Source: Argopecten irradians (taxonomy: Eukaryota > Mollusca > Bivalvia > Pectinida > Pectinidae). Taken from it: a stretch of DNA of 64,000 nt. Positions 9,955 through 21,700 of the stretch are shown piece after piece. The position numbers and the translations under genes were made by a program. The first letter of the stretch is position 1. Each line of letters starts with the position of its first letter. The stretch spans positions 12,354,609-12,418,608 of the forward strand of contig NC_091149.1 of assembly GCF_041381155.1 (NCBI RefSeq). The letters run 5' to 3'. Under the pieces are notes generated by a model. That model did no database searches. It was not told the DNA's origin and was given only the letters and a program-made list of their open reading frames with translations.

Positions 9955-10771
9955 CAAATGCAGAATTAAGAAATCTAAAGAACAAACATCTGTCTGGTCC
10001 ACACATTAATAGTGCGACAATATCATTATTATATATTATTGAAGGTAGCTCAAGGGTAAATTGGTGTATCAATTGACATTGCTAACTCATCACCCCTGTA
10101 ATTTTGAAATAAACTGTTCCGGGGTATAGAATTGGAAGGGTTCAAATGTTTGTTTAGGGGTGATGAAGCAGCTGTTGACAAGGCCAGTAATCATGAGTCA
10201 ATTTAATACTTGTATGGTTATATCATTGTCACTGTGTCGATGAAGTTATCTGGATTATTTTATATACAAAATGAAATCAATTTTGCACAAAATCATATCA
10301 ATGTTTTTTTAATGATGAAATCATTTGCGACCAACACAATAATGCCACTTCCATCAATCTTGTGTCTCTTTCATTTTAGGTGTCAAATATAGCAATAGTT
10401 CGTTTACCCGTTGATGAATATTAATTTTTGTTATGACACGGAACTTCTTTTTTTACTGTTTTATACCTTAGTGAAAATAAGTATGAATTTATCGTTATTT
10501 TAAAACATGTTATGTTTCGTTGTTTTACGACCAGAGAACATTTAAATATTGGATCATGTTATTGTATAAAAGTTTAATAATGTTCAAATCAATATTTAAA
10601 TAACCATTTGTTTATATTTCATTGGTTTTTTCCCATTTCATTGTAAAAAGTCATTTTATATAAGTGTCTTACTAAGAGGGATAATAACGATTGAGAGTAT
10701 GGATGTATGGTTATATAAGAATGTGTCTACGTTTTTACGTTTAACCTTGCTGATTGTACCTACTTACCCGT
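9955..10771. other. Intergenic, nothing recognised
   Basis: AT-rich sequence with no open frame of interest, no repeat structure and no terminal inverted repeats that I could see. Confidence 0.5.
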
Positions 10772-10993
10772 TACTGTAAACCATCTTTTATTTGTATGCA
10801 ATTTACTTTCGCAAATTTCTAAATCCAAATAAATTCGTGAAAGTTTTTCTCCACAAATTAATATCTACATCATTTATATTGATAAAAACGATTATTTGTA
10901 ATTGTTAAATCCGGGAATTTTTATCTTCCCAAACTTGTTTTAAAATAAAAATCGCGAAATTTGATAGCCGCGAAAGAAATTTGGTTTACAGTA
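10772..10993. mobile_element. 222-bp MITE, TACTGTAAACCA termini
   Basis: Perfect 12-bp terminal inverted repeats TACTGTAAACCA / TGGTTTACAGTA. The interior is rich in TTCGCAAATTT/AAATTCGTGAAA-type phrases. A copy with related ends and the same 222-bp length lies at 40861-41082. Confidence 0.8.
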
Positions 10994-11835
10994 GATGTTA
11001 TGTCTGATCAGAGCTATTGTATCGAGAGCAGCTCAGCTTCTCCACCTCATGTTGACTACTGGTTATTCACTAAATTGGCTGGAATGTCCAACTAAAGTTC
11101 TAGGCAGCATTCTATTGTGTATATCTGTTGAAGATTAATTAATCTACAAACTACAGTGATCAATTAACAGTTTAAGACAGGGTAAGTCTTTCTTTGTGTT
11201 TCTGTTATGAATGGAATCTTAAAAATTTCTTAAACGAGTTTTGTCATTTGTATTTGATATCATGAATAAATTTCTATTATGAATGAAATTTTAAAATAAT
11301 TCTGTTATGAGTTTTTTTTTATTTATATCTGATATAATATGAATAAATTATTTTTCTTTCAAAAGTTGCACTAACAAAACAAAAAAATATCAAGTTTGGC
11401 CATATGCTGTGGAATTAGGCTTCAAACGTATTTTTGGTCTCTGACCAATTATGAAATGATTGAAAAATAATTCAAACGATCTCACAAAGTTATTTTTGTT
11501 CAGACCAGATGTTCAAACAAACTTGCGCTAAATGGTTTTTGTCATACAACTAAAATCAGCTATGTTAGTTTTAGCTCAGGAAGTTTGGAACATGTGAAGG
11601 ACCATGACTATTTAGCTGTATAATAAAACGACTGCCATGACAAAGAGATTTCAAGATTATTAAAAGAAATTATATTCCTACCTATTTTGAGTAGAATGAC
11701 ACTATAAAAATCGGAGTTCAAAATCTATAAAAGTTGTCTGACAATTATTATACCTTTTATGTCGAGTTTTGTTTGTCGAAATTTTAGTTGCCATGGTAAC
11801 CAGATCACTGTACACAGACAACTCCCCTTACACTA
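10994..11835. other. Intergenic, nothing recognised
   Basis: AT-rich. Two loose copies of TTTCTATTATGAATGAAAT-type phrases near 11200-11345, otherwise no structure. 11761-11830 resembles 12110-12175 (TTGTCGAAATTTTAGTTGCC and CATGGTAACCAGATCACT), the flank shared by the two SINE-like copies. Confidence 0.5.
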
Positions 11836-12048
11836 GGGGCCGCGGTGGCCAAGTCGTTAAGATGTCTGGACATATTACCACAAGCTCTCCACCTCTAGGA
11901 TGCAAGTTCAAATCCCATGTGGGGCAGTTGCCAGGTACTGACTGCTGGTCGATGGTTTTTCTCCGGGTACTCCATCTTTCCTCCACCAACAAACATGGCA
12001 CGTCCTTACATGACCCTGGCTGTTAATAGGGCATTAAAGTAATAATCC
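11836..12048 (+). mobile_element. tRNA-derived SINE-like copy
   Basis: The head has an A box-like TGGCCAAGTCG and a B box-like AGTTCAAATCC about 60 bp apart, followed by a conserved body (TGGGGCAGTTGCCAGGTACT, then TTTTTCTCCGGGTACTCC) and a tail with TGTTAATAGGGCATTAA. The spacing and tRNA-unrelated body indicate a SINE rather than a functional tRNA. Other copies: 12284-12465, 53690-53866 (minus), 54763-54960. Confidence 0.8.
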
Positions 12049-12283
12049 TCTTACACTACTTGGTCATTTTCAATGAAACTTAGCAGTATTGTTTTGGATC
12101 TTGGGTAGATATGCATGCAGGTTTTTGCTTGTCAAAATTCCAGTTGCCATGGTAACCAGATAACTATACACAGGTTTCAAAATTTGAACGAACAACTTCT
12201 TTTAAACTTCTTCATTGATTTCAATATAACTTGACCAAACCTCGGAATGTATGTTGCTAAATTAAAAATATCATTGCACTAAG

Positions 12284-12470
12284 TGGCTGCGGTTGTCGAG
12301 TGGTTAAGTTGTCTTGACATATTACCACAATTCCATGTGGGGCAGTTGCCAGTTACTGACCGTTGGCCGGTGGTTTTTCTCTGTGTACTTTTGCTTTCCT
12401 CTACCAACAATACCTGGCACATCCTTACATGACCTTGACTGTTAATAGGACATTAATCTAATAAAACCCT
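12284..12470 (+). mobile_element. SINE-like copy, B-box region deleted
   Basis: It starts with a GGTTGTCGAGTGGTTAAG head, jumps from TTACCACAA directly to TTCCATGTGGGGCAGTTGCC (about 30 bp around the B box missing relative to 11836), and ends with TGTTAATAGGACATTAA. Confidence 0.75.
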
Positions 12471-13040
12471 AAAACTATTGCATTAAAATGATATTGTTTA
12501 CAAAATAAATATAAAATGCAGATAACATAAATAGTCATAAGATATTGAGCACTTTGACACTTAATTATGTAAAATAGTTTTATTCATTTTGGGGAAACTC
12601 ATTATGACTCGTGTAATATGGAAAATTAATTCTCAATTTTGTGAGAAATTCAATTTTAACCTGGAGTACCAGTCATTAACTTTTATGGTAAAAGTCTTGT
12701 ACCGAATCCTTGGTGTTGAGGCTCCATCCCATTTCCAATTTTTATGGCATAAGAAAATGTCATTTTACTCAAATGTCCTTTTCTAAGAAAGTTTTGTCAC
12801 CCGTCTCCGTTATAAGTTTTATCTTACAGATGATCCACCGTTTACAAATGGTACTTTTTTTCTATCAAAAACAAGAGCAGACTTATAAGAATTTTTCTTC
12901 AGTTATGAAAATTACTTACTTTACATCATTAACCATCATTGAAAAGTTTGAGCTTCTCATTTTACTTCAAGATAAAAAATATTAAAACTATTTATTGCGT
13001 CTCGAAAAAAATCCATGGCACTGCGTCCTATATGGAACGA
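12471..13040. other. Intergenic, nothing recognised
   Basis: AT-rich. Two overlapping open frames of 65 and 91 codons (12589-12786, 12710-12985) show no motif, start context or splice partner that I recognise. Confidence 0.45.
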
Positions 13041-14450
13041 AGTACTGATTGCGCATGCACCAGAAGCAAAATAAATTATCGTATCATTATTTCCTGGTAA
13101 CCAAGGCCGCCGAAAGGGAAGCGAGAGGTCCAAGGATGGATTGTGGAATATACCAACCTCCCTTGAGAGGCTTTATGGACGACCTGACCGTAACGACAGC
13201 ATCCCACGTACAAGCCAGATGGGTATTGATCGCACGGGAGAAGAAAGTATAATGTGCTCGCATGAAGTTCAAGCCTCGCAAGTCACAGAGCCCGTCTTGA
13301 AAAAGGGACGCATTTGCCAGATAAGTTGAAGGTGCAGGACGAAGATATCCCAACAATAGTCAATAATCCAATCAAATGGCTCTATCACAGGCAAGATCAT
13401 GGATGAAAAAGTTGGATAGAAGCGGACTAGCTGAGAAGTACAAAGCTTGGGCGTACCAACATGGGATATTGCCAAGGCTGATGTGGCGGTTGCCTATCTA
13501 CGCGGTCCCAATGACGAAAGATGAGGGGTTGGAGAGAGCAGTTAGCAGTTATCTGGGGCGATGGCCAGGATTAACTTCCGTATGACTGTATGGGAAATCC
13601 AACCAACTACAATTACCGCTTTCATCCGTAGTAAAGGATCTACGCGGTCCCAATGACGAAAGATGAGGGGTTGGAGAGAGCAGTTAGCAGTTATCTGGGG
13701 CGATGGCCAGGATTAACTTCCGTATGACTGTATGGGAAATCCATCCAACTACAATTACCGCTTTCATCCGTAGTAGAGGAGGAAGAAAGGATAAGGAAGC
13801 GCCCAAAGTCAACACCTGGTAATATGAAGATTTTTGTAAGGGAGGGCGAGACAGTGGAGCAGAAGAAGGCAGATACAACATCATTGCTTGATAGAGGAAA
13901 GGACTGGGAGCTCAAAGCTGACCTGGATAGAAGGCTTGATTTCCCATGAATGGAGACTACATTACGTCCCGACATGGTTCTGGTATCGAATCAGTCTGAA
14001 CTATTATTGTAGTGGAGCTCACAGTACCTTGGCAAGAATGTTGAGAAGAAGCTCATCAAAGGAAGAACTTGGAAGTTTACAGATCTAATAGCATACTGCA
14101 AAGAGAAAGGATGGAAGACATGGCTGTTCACAGTCGAGGTAGAATGCAGGAGGTTCCCAGCTCAATCAACGAACAGACTCCTGCAACATTTCGGAGTACG
14201 AGAAAGCATCTTGCTAGTTATGGCACCGTCAGAGCGACTTGGAATGGAAGTCAGGATCCATCGAGTAGTGGATTGGCAACCACTACTGACCCACCAACTG
14301 GAGAATGTCGTGGTTTAGGATTGAAACATCTGAGGATAGTTGGCGACAACCCGATGACGATGGAGACTTGGCAAGTGGGCACCCAGGGTCAGAAAACCAG
14401 GTATTTGAACTACAGGGATGCCAGGAAGATGATGCAGCATTAAATGAGCT
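13041..14450 (+). pseudogene. Degenerate LINE (non-LTR retrotransposon) pol fragment
   Basis: Plus-strand frames, repeatedly shifted, code pieces typical of the region after the reverse-transcriptase active site: ARSWMKKLDRSGLAEKYKAW, then YQHGILPRLMWRLPIY and LERAVSSYLGRWPGL, then LYGKS..QLPLSSVV, and near 14090 CKEKGWKTWLFTVEVECRRF. Phrases like W.Y.HGILPRL.W and A.SSYL.RWLGL are characteristic of a non-LTR element class in aquatic animals. Many frameshifts and stops make it dead. A 142-bp direct duplication (13497-13638 and 13639-13780) is included. The N-terminal part and active-site box are absent. Confidence 0.75.
13497..13780 (+). repeat. 142-bp tandem duplication inside the LINE remnant
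   Basis: TCTACGCGGTCCCAATGACG begins at 13497 and again at 13639. The copies are nearly identical through CTTTCATCCGTAGTA, so the duplication is much younger than the decay of the LINE frame. Confidence 0.9.
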
Positions 14451-14840
14451 GTAAGTGTAATATTGCCAACATATATCTACGATAGAACAAATCAACAAAG
14501 AAGAGTCTTCCTTTAGGATTTATTTGGATCAAGATTAACAATTTATACAAAAACCTTTTGACTTTTAAATGCATAGAGTGGTAGAATCGGATTCATCTAA
14601 TTGGTCTGTTTGTGATAGAAATGCAGAATAAAACATGTGACACGAAACGTTGTGCTTTTTTGAGGTTTTTGTTTATTTCATTTCTTTATCGACGACTTCC
14701 AAAATGAAAATAACAGTTTATATGACATGAAAACTAACCTACCACTCCTGCTAGATAGGCCTACCACATCATTGATATTACAGCTGATATCAATGTATGA
14801 TTCAATAATGTCATTTCTAAGACAATCTCTCAAATACCAT

Positions 14841-15157
14841 CCTCGATATTCCAGGGGTTCCGATCACTTACGATCTCTACAGCCCTGGACTATCTCATAG
14901 TGAAAATGGAGGCAACAGAACAGAACAGGTAATTTAGTTGTTTGATGTACATCAAAAGAGCCATATAACGGTACACTGTGGTTGACTGTGTAGCATTGAT
15001 GTTCGGCGTCGTTCTCTCTGTAGTCTTCAAAGGAAACTTTTGCTGGCCTGTGATTGGTTCAGATCTTTTCCTCTGAGCTGCCTCCAGCTTTACTATGATA
15101 TATATGTCAAGTGGTGTAGAGATCGTAAGTGGTCGGAAGACTTTGAATATAGAGAAT
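14841..15157. mobile_element. Inverted-repeat element family M1, copy 1 (~317 bp)
   Basis: The left end CCAGGGGTTCCGATCACTTA, with CGATCTCTACAGCCCTGGAC next, pairs with the right end GTGTAGAGATCGTAAGTGGT. The interior contains TTGATGTACATCAA and TTTGCTGGCCTGTGATTGGT. Further copies: about 15307-15500 (partial), 36855-37130 and 50841-51152. Confidence 0.85.
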
Positions 15158-15306
15158 GGTCGAAAACGTAGAATTGATACCATTCCCAAACATAGTTAAA
15201 TGTTGTAAATAAAGTAATATTTGAAATACTATTACGGCTTAGATATAATAAAATACGTCATCATTTCGGCTTGAATGTAAACATTTTTTTGACATCAATA
15301 TCTACT

Positions 15307-15510
15307 GGTACTGAGCCTCAATACTCCAGGAGCTATTATCACTCTAGTTATATCCACCCCTGGACTACGTCATAGTAAAACTGAAGGCTCTGTGTGAGAC
15401 AACATATCAGACAGGTAGTTTGGTCCATTGATATATCAACCAAATCGAATAACGGCACACCGTATTGTGTTGAAAATGAGTGTTCGCTGTAGGGAACAAT
15501 CAACTAAATG
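15307..15510. mobile_element. M1-family copy, partial and diverged
   Basis: It begins CTCAATACTCCAGGAGCTAT, continues CCACCCCTGGACTACGTCAT and AACGGCACACCGTATTGTGT, and stops before the second terminal repeat. Confidence 0.65.
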
Positions 15511-15799
15511 AAAAAAAAAACACTTCGAAATGGCCCCTGCGTAGGATAGAATTTTAACCCCGTCCCTGATTATCTGGTTAATTATGAATTTCAAAAGTAA
15601 AAAAAAAATAAAAAATTCAGGCTCAAATATCAATTTTGATAATGAAAAGATAAATTTTAGAATTTCAGGATTTTTTAATGCAAAATGCACCTTATTTCAA
15701 ACTGGCTACCCTGTTTGAAGTTTGAGCAGAAGGACACATACTTTCATTTTGTCTACCGCCATATGAGAACATAGACTTTAATTATAAAACACAATAGCT

Positions 15800-18700
15800 A
15801 CATAAGTTTTACTGTGGTATGTTAGCAGACAGTGAATCCCTTTATAAGTTTTACAGTGGTGTGTTAGAAGACAGTGGATCCCTTTATAAGTTTTACAGTG
15901 GTATGTTAGAAGACAGTGGATCCCTTTATAAGTTTTACAGTGGTGTGTTAGAAGACAGTGGATCCCTTTATAAGTTTTACAGTGGTATGTTAGAAGACAG
16001 TGGATCCCTTTATAAGTTTTACAGTGGTATGTTAGAAGACAGTGGATCCCTTTATAAGTTTTACTTTGGTATGTTAGCAGATAGTGCATCCAATTAGAAG
16101 TTTTACAGTGGTGTGTTAGAAGACAGTGGATCCCTTTATAAGTTTTACAGTGGTGTGTTAGAAGACAGTGGATCCCTTTATAAGTACTAAAGTGGTATGT
16201 TAGCAGACAGTGGATCCATTTTTAAGTTTTACAATGGTATGTTAGAAGACAGTGGATCCCTTTATAAGTTTTAAAGTGGTATGTTAGCAGACGGTGGATC
16301 CCTTTATAAGTTTTACAGTGGTGTGTTAGCAGACGGTGGATCCCTTTATAAGTTTTACAGTGGTGTGTTAGAAGACAGTGGATCCCTTTAGAAGTTTTAC
16401 AGTGGTGTGTTAGAAGACAGTGGATCCCTTTATAAGTTTTACAGTGGTATGTTAGAAGACAGTGGATCCCTTTATAAGTTTTACAGTGGTATGTTAGCAG
16501 ACAGTGCATCCCTTTAGAAGTTTTACAGTGGTATGTTAGAAGACAGTGGATCCCTTTATAAGTTTTACAGTGGTATGTTAGCAGACAGTGAATCCCTTTA
16601 TAAGTTTTACAGTGGTATGTTAGCAGACAGTGAATCCCTTTATAAGTTTTACTGTGGTATGTTAGCAGACAGTGGATCCCTTTAGAAGTTTTACTGTGGT
16701 ATGTTAGCAGACAGTGGATCCCTTTAGAAGTTTTACTGTGGTATGTTAGCAGACAGTGAATCCCTTTATAAGTTTTACTGTGGTATGTAAGCAGACAGTG
16801 AATCCCTTTATAAGTTTTACTGTGGTATGTTAGCAGACAGTGAATCCCTTTATAAGTTTTACTGTGGTATGTTAGCAGACAGTGAATCCCTTTATAAGTT
16901 TTACTGTGGTATGTAAGCAGACAGTGAATCCCTTTAGAAGTTTTACTGTGGTATGTTAGCAGACAGTGAATCCCTTTAGAGGTTTTACTGTGGTATGTTA
17001 GCAGACAGTGGATCCCTTTAGAAGTTTTACTGTGGTATGTTAGCAGACAGTGTATCCCTTTAGAAGTTTTACAGTGGTGTGTTAGCAGACAGTGAATCCC
17101 TTTAGAAGTTTTACTGTGGTGTGTTAGCAGACAGTGCATCCCTTTAGAAGTATTACAGTGGTATGTTAGCAGACAGTGAATCCCTTTAGAAGTTTTACTG
17201 TGGTATGTTAGCAGACAGTGAATCCCTTTAGAAGTTTTACTGTGGTATGTTAGCAGACAGTGAATCCCTTTAGAAGTTTTACTGTGGTATGTTAGCAGAC
17301 AGTGAATCCCTTTAGAGGTTTTACTGTGGTATGTCAGCAGACAGTGAATCCCTTTAGAGGTTTTACTGTGGTATGTTAGCAGACAGTGAATCCCTTTAGA
17401 GGTTTTACTGTGGTATGTTAGCAGACAGTGAATCCCTTTAGAAGTTTTACTGTGGTATGTTAGCAGACAGTGAATCCCTTTAGAAGTTTTACTGTGGTAT
17501 GTTAGCAGACAGTGAATCCCTTTATAAGTTTTACTGTGGTATGTTAGCAGACAGTGAATCCCTTTATAAGTTTTACAGTGGTGTGTTAGCAGACAGTGAA
17601 TCCCTTTATAAGTTTTACAGTGGTATGTTAGCAGACAGTGGATCCCTTTATAAGTTTTACTTTGGTATGTTAGCAGACATTGGATCCCTTTAGAAGTTTT
17701 ACTGTGGTATGTTAGCAGACAGTGGATCCCTTTATAAGTTTTAATGTGGTATGTCAGCAGACAGTGAATCCCTTTATAAGTTTTACTGTGGTATGTTAGC
17801 AGACAGTGAATCCCTTTATAAGTTTTACTGTGGTATGTTAGCAGACAGTGAATCCCTTTATAAGTTTTAATGTGGTATGTCAGCAGACCGTGAATCCCTT
17901 TATAATTTTTACTGTGGTGTGTTAGCAGACAGTGCATCAATTTAGAAGTATTACAGTGGTGTGTTAGCAGATGTTGGATCCCTTTATAAGTTTTACAGTG
18001 GTATGTTAGAAGACAGTGGATCCCTTTAGAAGTTTTACAGTGGTGTGTTAGAAGACGGTGGATCCTTTAGAAGTTTTACAGTGGTGTGTTAGCAGACGGT
18101 GGATCCCTTTATAAGTTTTACAGTGGTATGTTAGAAGACAGTGGATCCCTTTAGAAGTTTTACAGTGGTGTGTTAGCAGACGATGGATCCTTTTATAAGT
18201 TTTACAGTGGTGTGTTGGAAGACAGTGGATCCCTTTAGAAGTTTTACAGTGGTGTGTTAGCAGACGTTGGATCCATTTATAAGTTTTACAGTGGTATGTT
18301 AGCAGACAGTGCATCCATTTAGAAGTTTTACAGTGGTGTGTTAGCAGACGTTAGATCCATTTATAAGTTTTACAGTGGTATGTTAGCAGACAATGAATCC
18401 CTTTAGAAGATTTACAGTGGTGTGTTAGCAGACAGTGCATCCATTTAGAAGTATTACAGTGGTATGTTAGAAGACAGTGGATCCCTTTAGAAGTTTTACA
18501 GTGGTGTGTTAGAAGACAGTGGATCCCTTTATAAGTTTTACTTTGGTGTGTTAGCAGACGATGGATCCCTTTATAAGTTTTACAGTGGTGTGTTGGCAGA
18601 CGATGGATCCCTTTATAAGTTTTACAGTGGTGTGTTAGAAGACAGTGGATCCCTTTAGAAGTTTTACAGTGGTGTGTTAGAAGACAGTGGATCCCTTTAT

Positions 18701-21700
18701 AAGTTTTACAGTGGTATTTAAGCAGACGTTGGATCCATTTATAAGTTTTACAGTGGTGTGTTAGAAGACAGTGGATCCCTTTAGAGGTTTTACAGTGGTG
18801 TGTTAGCAGACATTGGATCCATTTATAAGTTTTACAGTGGTATGTTAGCAGACAGTGCATCCATTTAGAAGTTTTACAGTGGTGTGTGTTAGCAGACGTT
18901 GGATCCATTTATAAGTTTTACAGTGGTATGTTAGCAGACAGTGCATCCATTTAGAAGTTTTACAGTGGTATGTTAGAAGACAGTGGATCCCTTTAGAAGT
19001 TTTACAGTGGTGTGTTAGAAGACAGTGGATCCCTTTAGAAGTTTTACAGTGGTGTGTTAGAAGACAGTGGATCCCTTTAGAAGTTTTACAGTGGTGTGTT
19101 AGCAGACGGTGGATCCCTTTATAAGTTTTACAGTGGTGTGTTAGCAGACGATGGATCCCTTTATAAGTTTTACAGTGGTGTGTTAGAAGACAGTGGATCC
19201 CTTTATAAGTTTTACAGTGGTATGTAAGCAGACGTTGGATCCATTTATAAGTTTTACAGTGGTATGTTAGCAGACAGTGCATCCATTTATAAGTTTTACA
19301 GTGGTGTGTTAGAAGACAGTGGATCCCTTTAGAAGTTTTACAGTGGTATGTTAGCAGACAGTGCATCCCATTTATAAGTTTTACAGTGGTGTGTTAGAAG
19401 AGAGTGCATCCATTTATAAGTTTTACAGTGGTATGTTAGCAGACGTTGGATCCATTTATAAGTTTTACAGTGGTGTGTTAGAAGACAGTGGATCCCTTTA
19501 TAAGTACTAAAGTGGTATGTTAGCAGACAGTGGATCCCTTTAGAAGTTTTACAGTGGTGTGTTAGCAGACGGTGGATCCCTTTATAAGTTTTACAGTGGT
19601 GTGTTAGAAGACAGTGGATCCCTTTATAAGTTTTACAGTGGTATGTTAGCAGACGGTGAATCCCTTTATAAGTTTTACAGTGGTGTGTTAGAAGACAGTG
19701 AATCCCTTTATAAGTTTTACAGTGGTGTGTTAGAAGACAGTGAATCCCTTTATAAGTTTTACAGTGGTATGTTAGAAGACAGTGTATCCCTTTATAAGTT
19801 TTACAGTGGTGTGTTAGAAGACAGTGAATCCCTTTATAAGTTTTACAGTGGTATGTTAGAAGACAGTGGATCCCTTTAGAAGTTTTACTGTGGTATGTCA
19901 GCAGACAGTGATCCCTTTATAAGTTTTACAGTAGTGTGTTAGAAGACAGTGGATCCCTTTATAAGTTTTACAGTGGTGTGTTAGAAGACAGTGTATCCCT
20001 TTATAAGTTTTACAGTGGTGTGTTAGAAGACAGTGAATCCCTTTATAAGTTTTACTGTGGTGTGTTAGAAGACAGTGGATCCCTTTATAAGTTTTACAGT
20101 GGTGTGTTAGAAGACAGTGGATCCCTTTATAAGTTTTACTGTGGTGTGTTAGAAGACAGTGGATCCCTTTATAAGTTTTACAGTGGTGTGTTAGAAGACA
20201 GTGGATCCCTTTATAAATTACAGTGGTGTGTTAGAAGACAGTGGATCCCTTTAGAAGTTTTACAGTGGTGTGTTAGAAGACAGTGGATCCCTTTATAAGT
20301 ACTAAAGTGGTATGTTAGCAGACGGTGGATCCATTTTTAAGTTTTACTGTGGTGTGTTAGAAGACAGTGGATCCCTTTAGAAGTTTTACTGTGGTGTGTT
20401 AGAAGACAGTGGATCCCTTTATAAGTTTTACAGTGGTGTGTTAGAAGACAGTGGATCCCTTTATAAATTACAGTGGTGTGTTAGAAGACAGTGGATCCCT
20501 TTATAAGTTTTACAGTGGTGTGTTAGAAGACAGTGGATCCCTTTATAAATTACAGTGGTGTGTTAGAAGACAGTGGATCCCTTTATAAGTTTTACAGTGG
20601 TGTGTTAGAAGACAGTGGATCCATTTAGAAGTTTTACAGTGGTGTGTTAGCAGACGTTGGATCCATTTATAAGTATTACAGTGGTATGTTAGCAGACGGT
20701 GGATCCATTTTTAAGTTTTACAATGGTATGTCAGCAGACAGTGGATCCCTTTATAAGTTTTACAGTGGTATGTTAGAAGACAGTGGATCCCTTCATAAGT
20801 TTTACAGTGGTATGTTAGCAGAAAGTGCATCCATTTAGAAGTTTTACAGTGGTGTGTTAGCAGACAGTGAATCCCTTTAGAGGTTTTACTGTGGTATGTT
20901 AGCAGACAGTGAATCCCTTTAGAAGTTTTACTGTGGTATGTTAGCAGACAGTGAATCCCTTTATAAGTTTTACAGTGGTATGTTAGCAGACAGTGAATCC
21001 CTTTATAAGTTTTACAGTGGTATGTTAGCAGACAGTGAATCCCTTTAGAAGTTTTACTGTGGTATGTTAGCAGACAGTGGATCCCTTTATAAGTTTTTTT
21101 ACAGTGGTGTGTTAGAAGACAGTGGATCCCTTTATAAGTTTTACAGTGGTATGTTAGAAGACAGTGGATCCCTTTATAAGTTTTACAGTGGTGTGTTAGA
21201 AGACAGTGGATCCCTTTAGAAGTTTTACAGTGGTGTGTTAGAAGACAGTGGATCCCTTTATAAGTTTTACTGTGGTATGTTAGCAGACAGTGGATCCCTT
21301 TATAAGTTTTACTGTGGTATGTTAGCAGACAGTGAATCCCTTTAGAAGTTTTACTGTGGTGTGTTAGAAGACAGTGGATCCCTTTATAAGTTTTACAGTG
21401 GTATGTTAGAAGACAGTGGATCCCTTTATAAGTTTTACAGTGGTGTGTTAGAAGACAGTGGATCCCTTTATAAGTTTTACAGTGGTGTGTTAGAAGACAG
21501 TGGATCCCTTTATAAGTTTTACTGTGGTGTGTTAGAAGACATGGATCCCTTTATAAATTATAGTGGTGTGTTAGAAGACAGTGGATCCCTTTATAAGTTT
21601 TACAGTGGTATGTTAGAAGACAGTGAATCCCTTTATAAGTTTTACTGTGGTGTGTAAGAAGACAGTGGATCCCTTTATAAGTTTTACAGTGGTGTGTTAG

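Noticed and set aside
11836..11930. tRNA gene
   Set aside because: A- and B-box-like motifs exist, but no cloverleaf can be drawn and several copies share a long common body, so it is a SINE.
14890..15189. 99-codon minus frame
   Set aside because: Lies wholly inside the M1 inverted-repeat element present four times in the window.
16222..17940. 572-codon minus-strand open frame
   Set aside because: Pure 14-residue repeat from the 42-bp satellite unit; open only because 42 is divisible by 3. No splice sites, start context or non-repetitive ends. The same applies to all frames between 15.8 and 28.2 kb on both strands.
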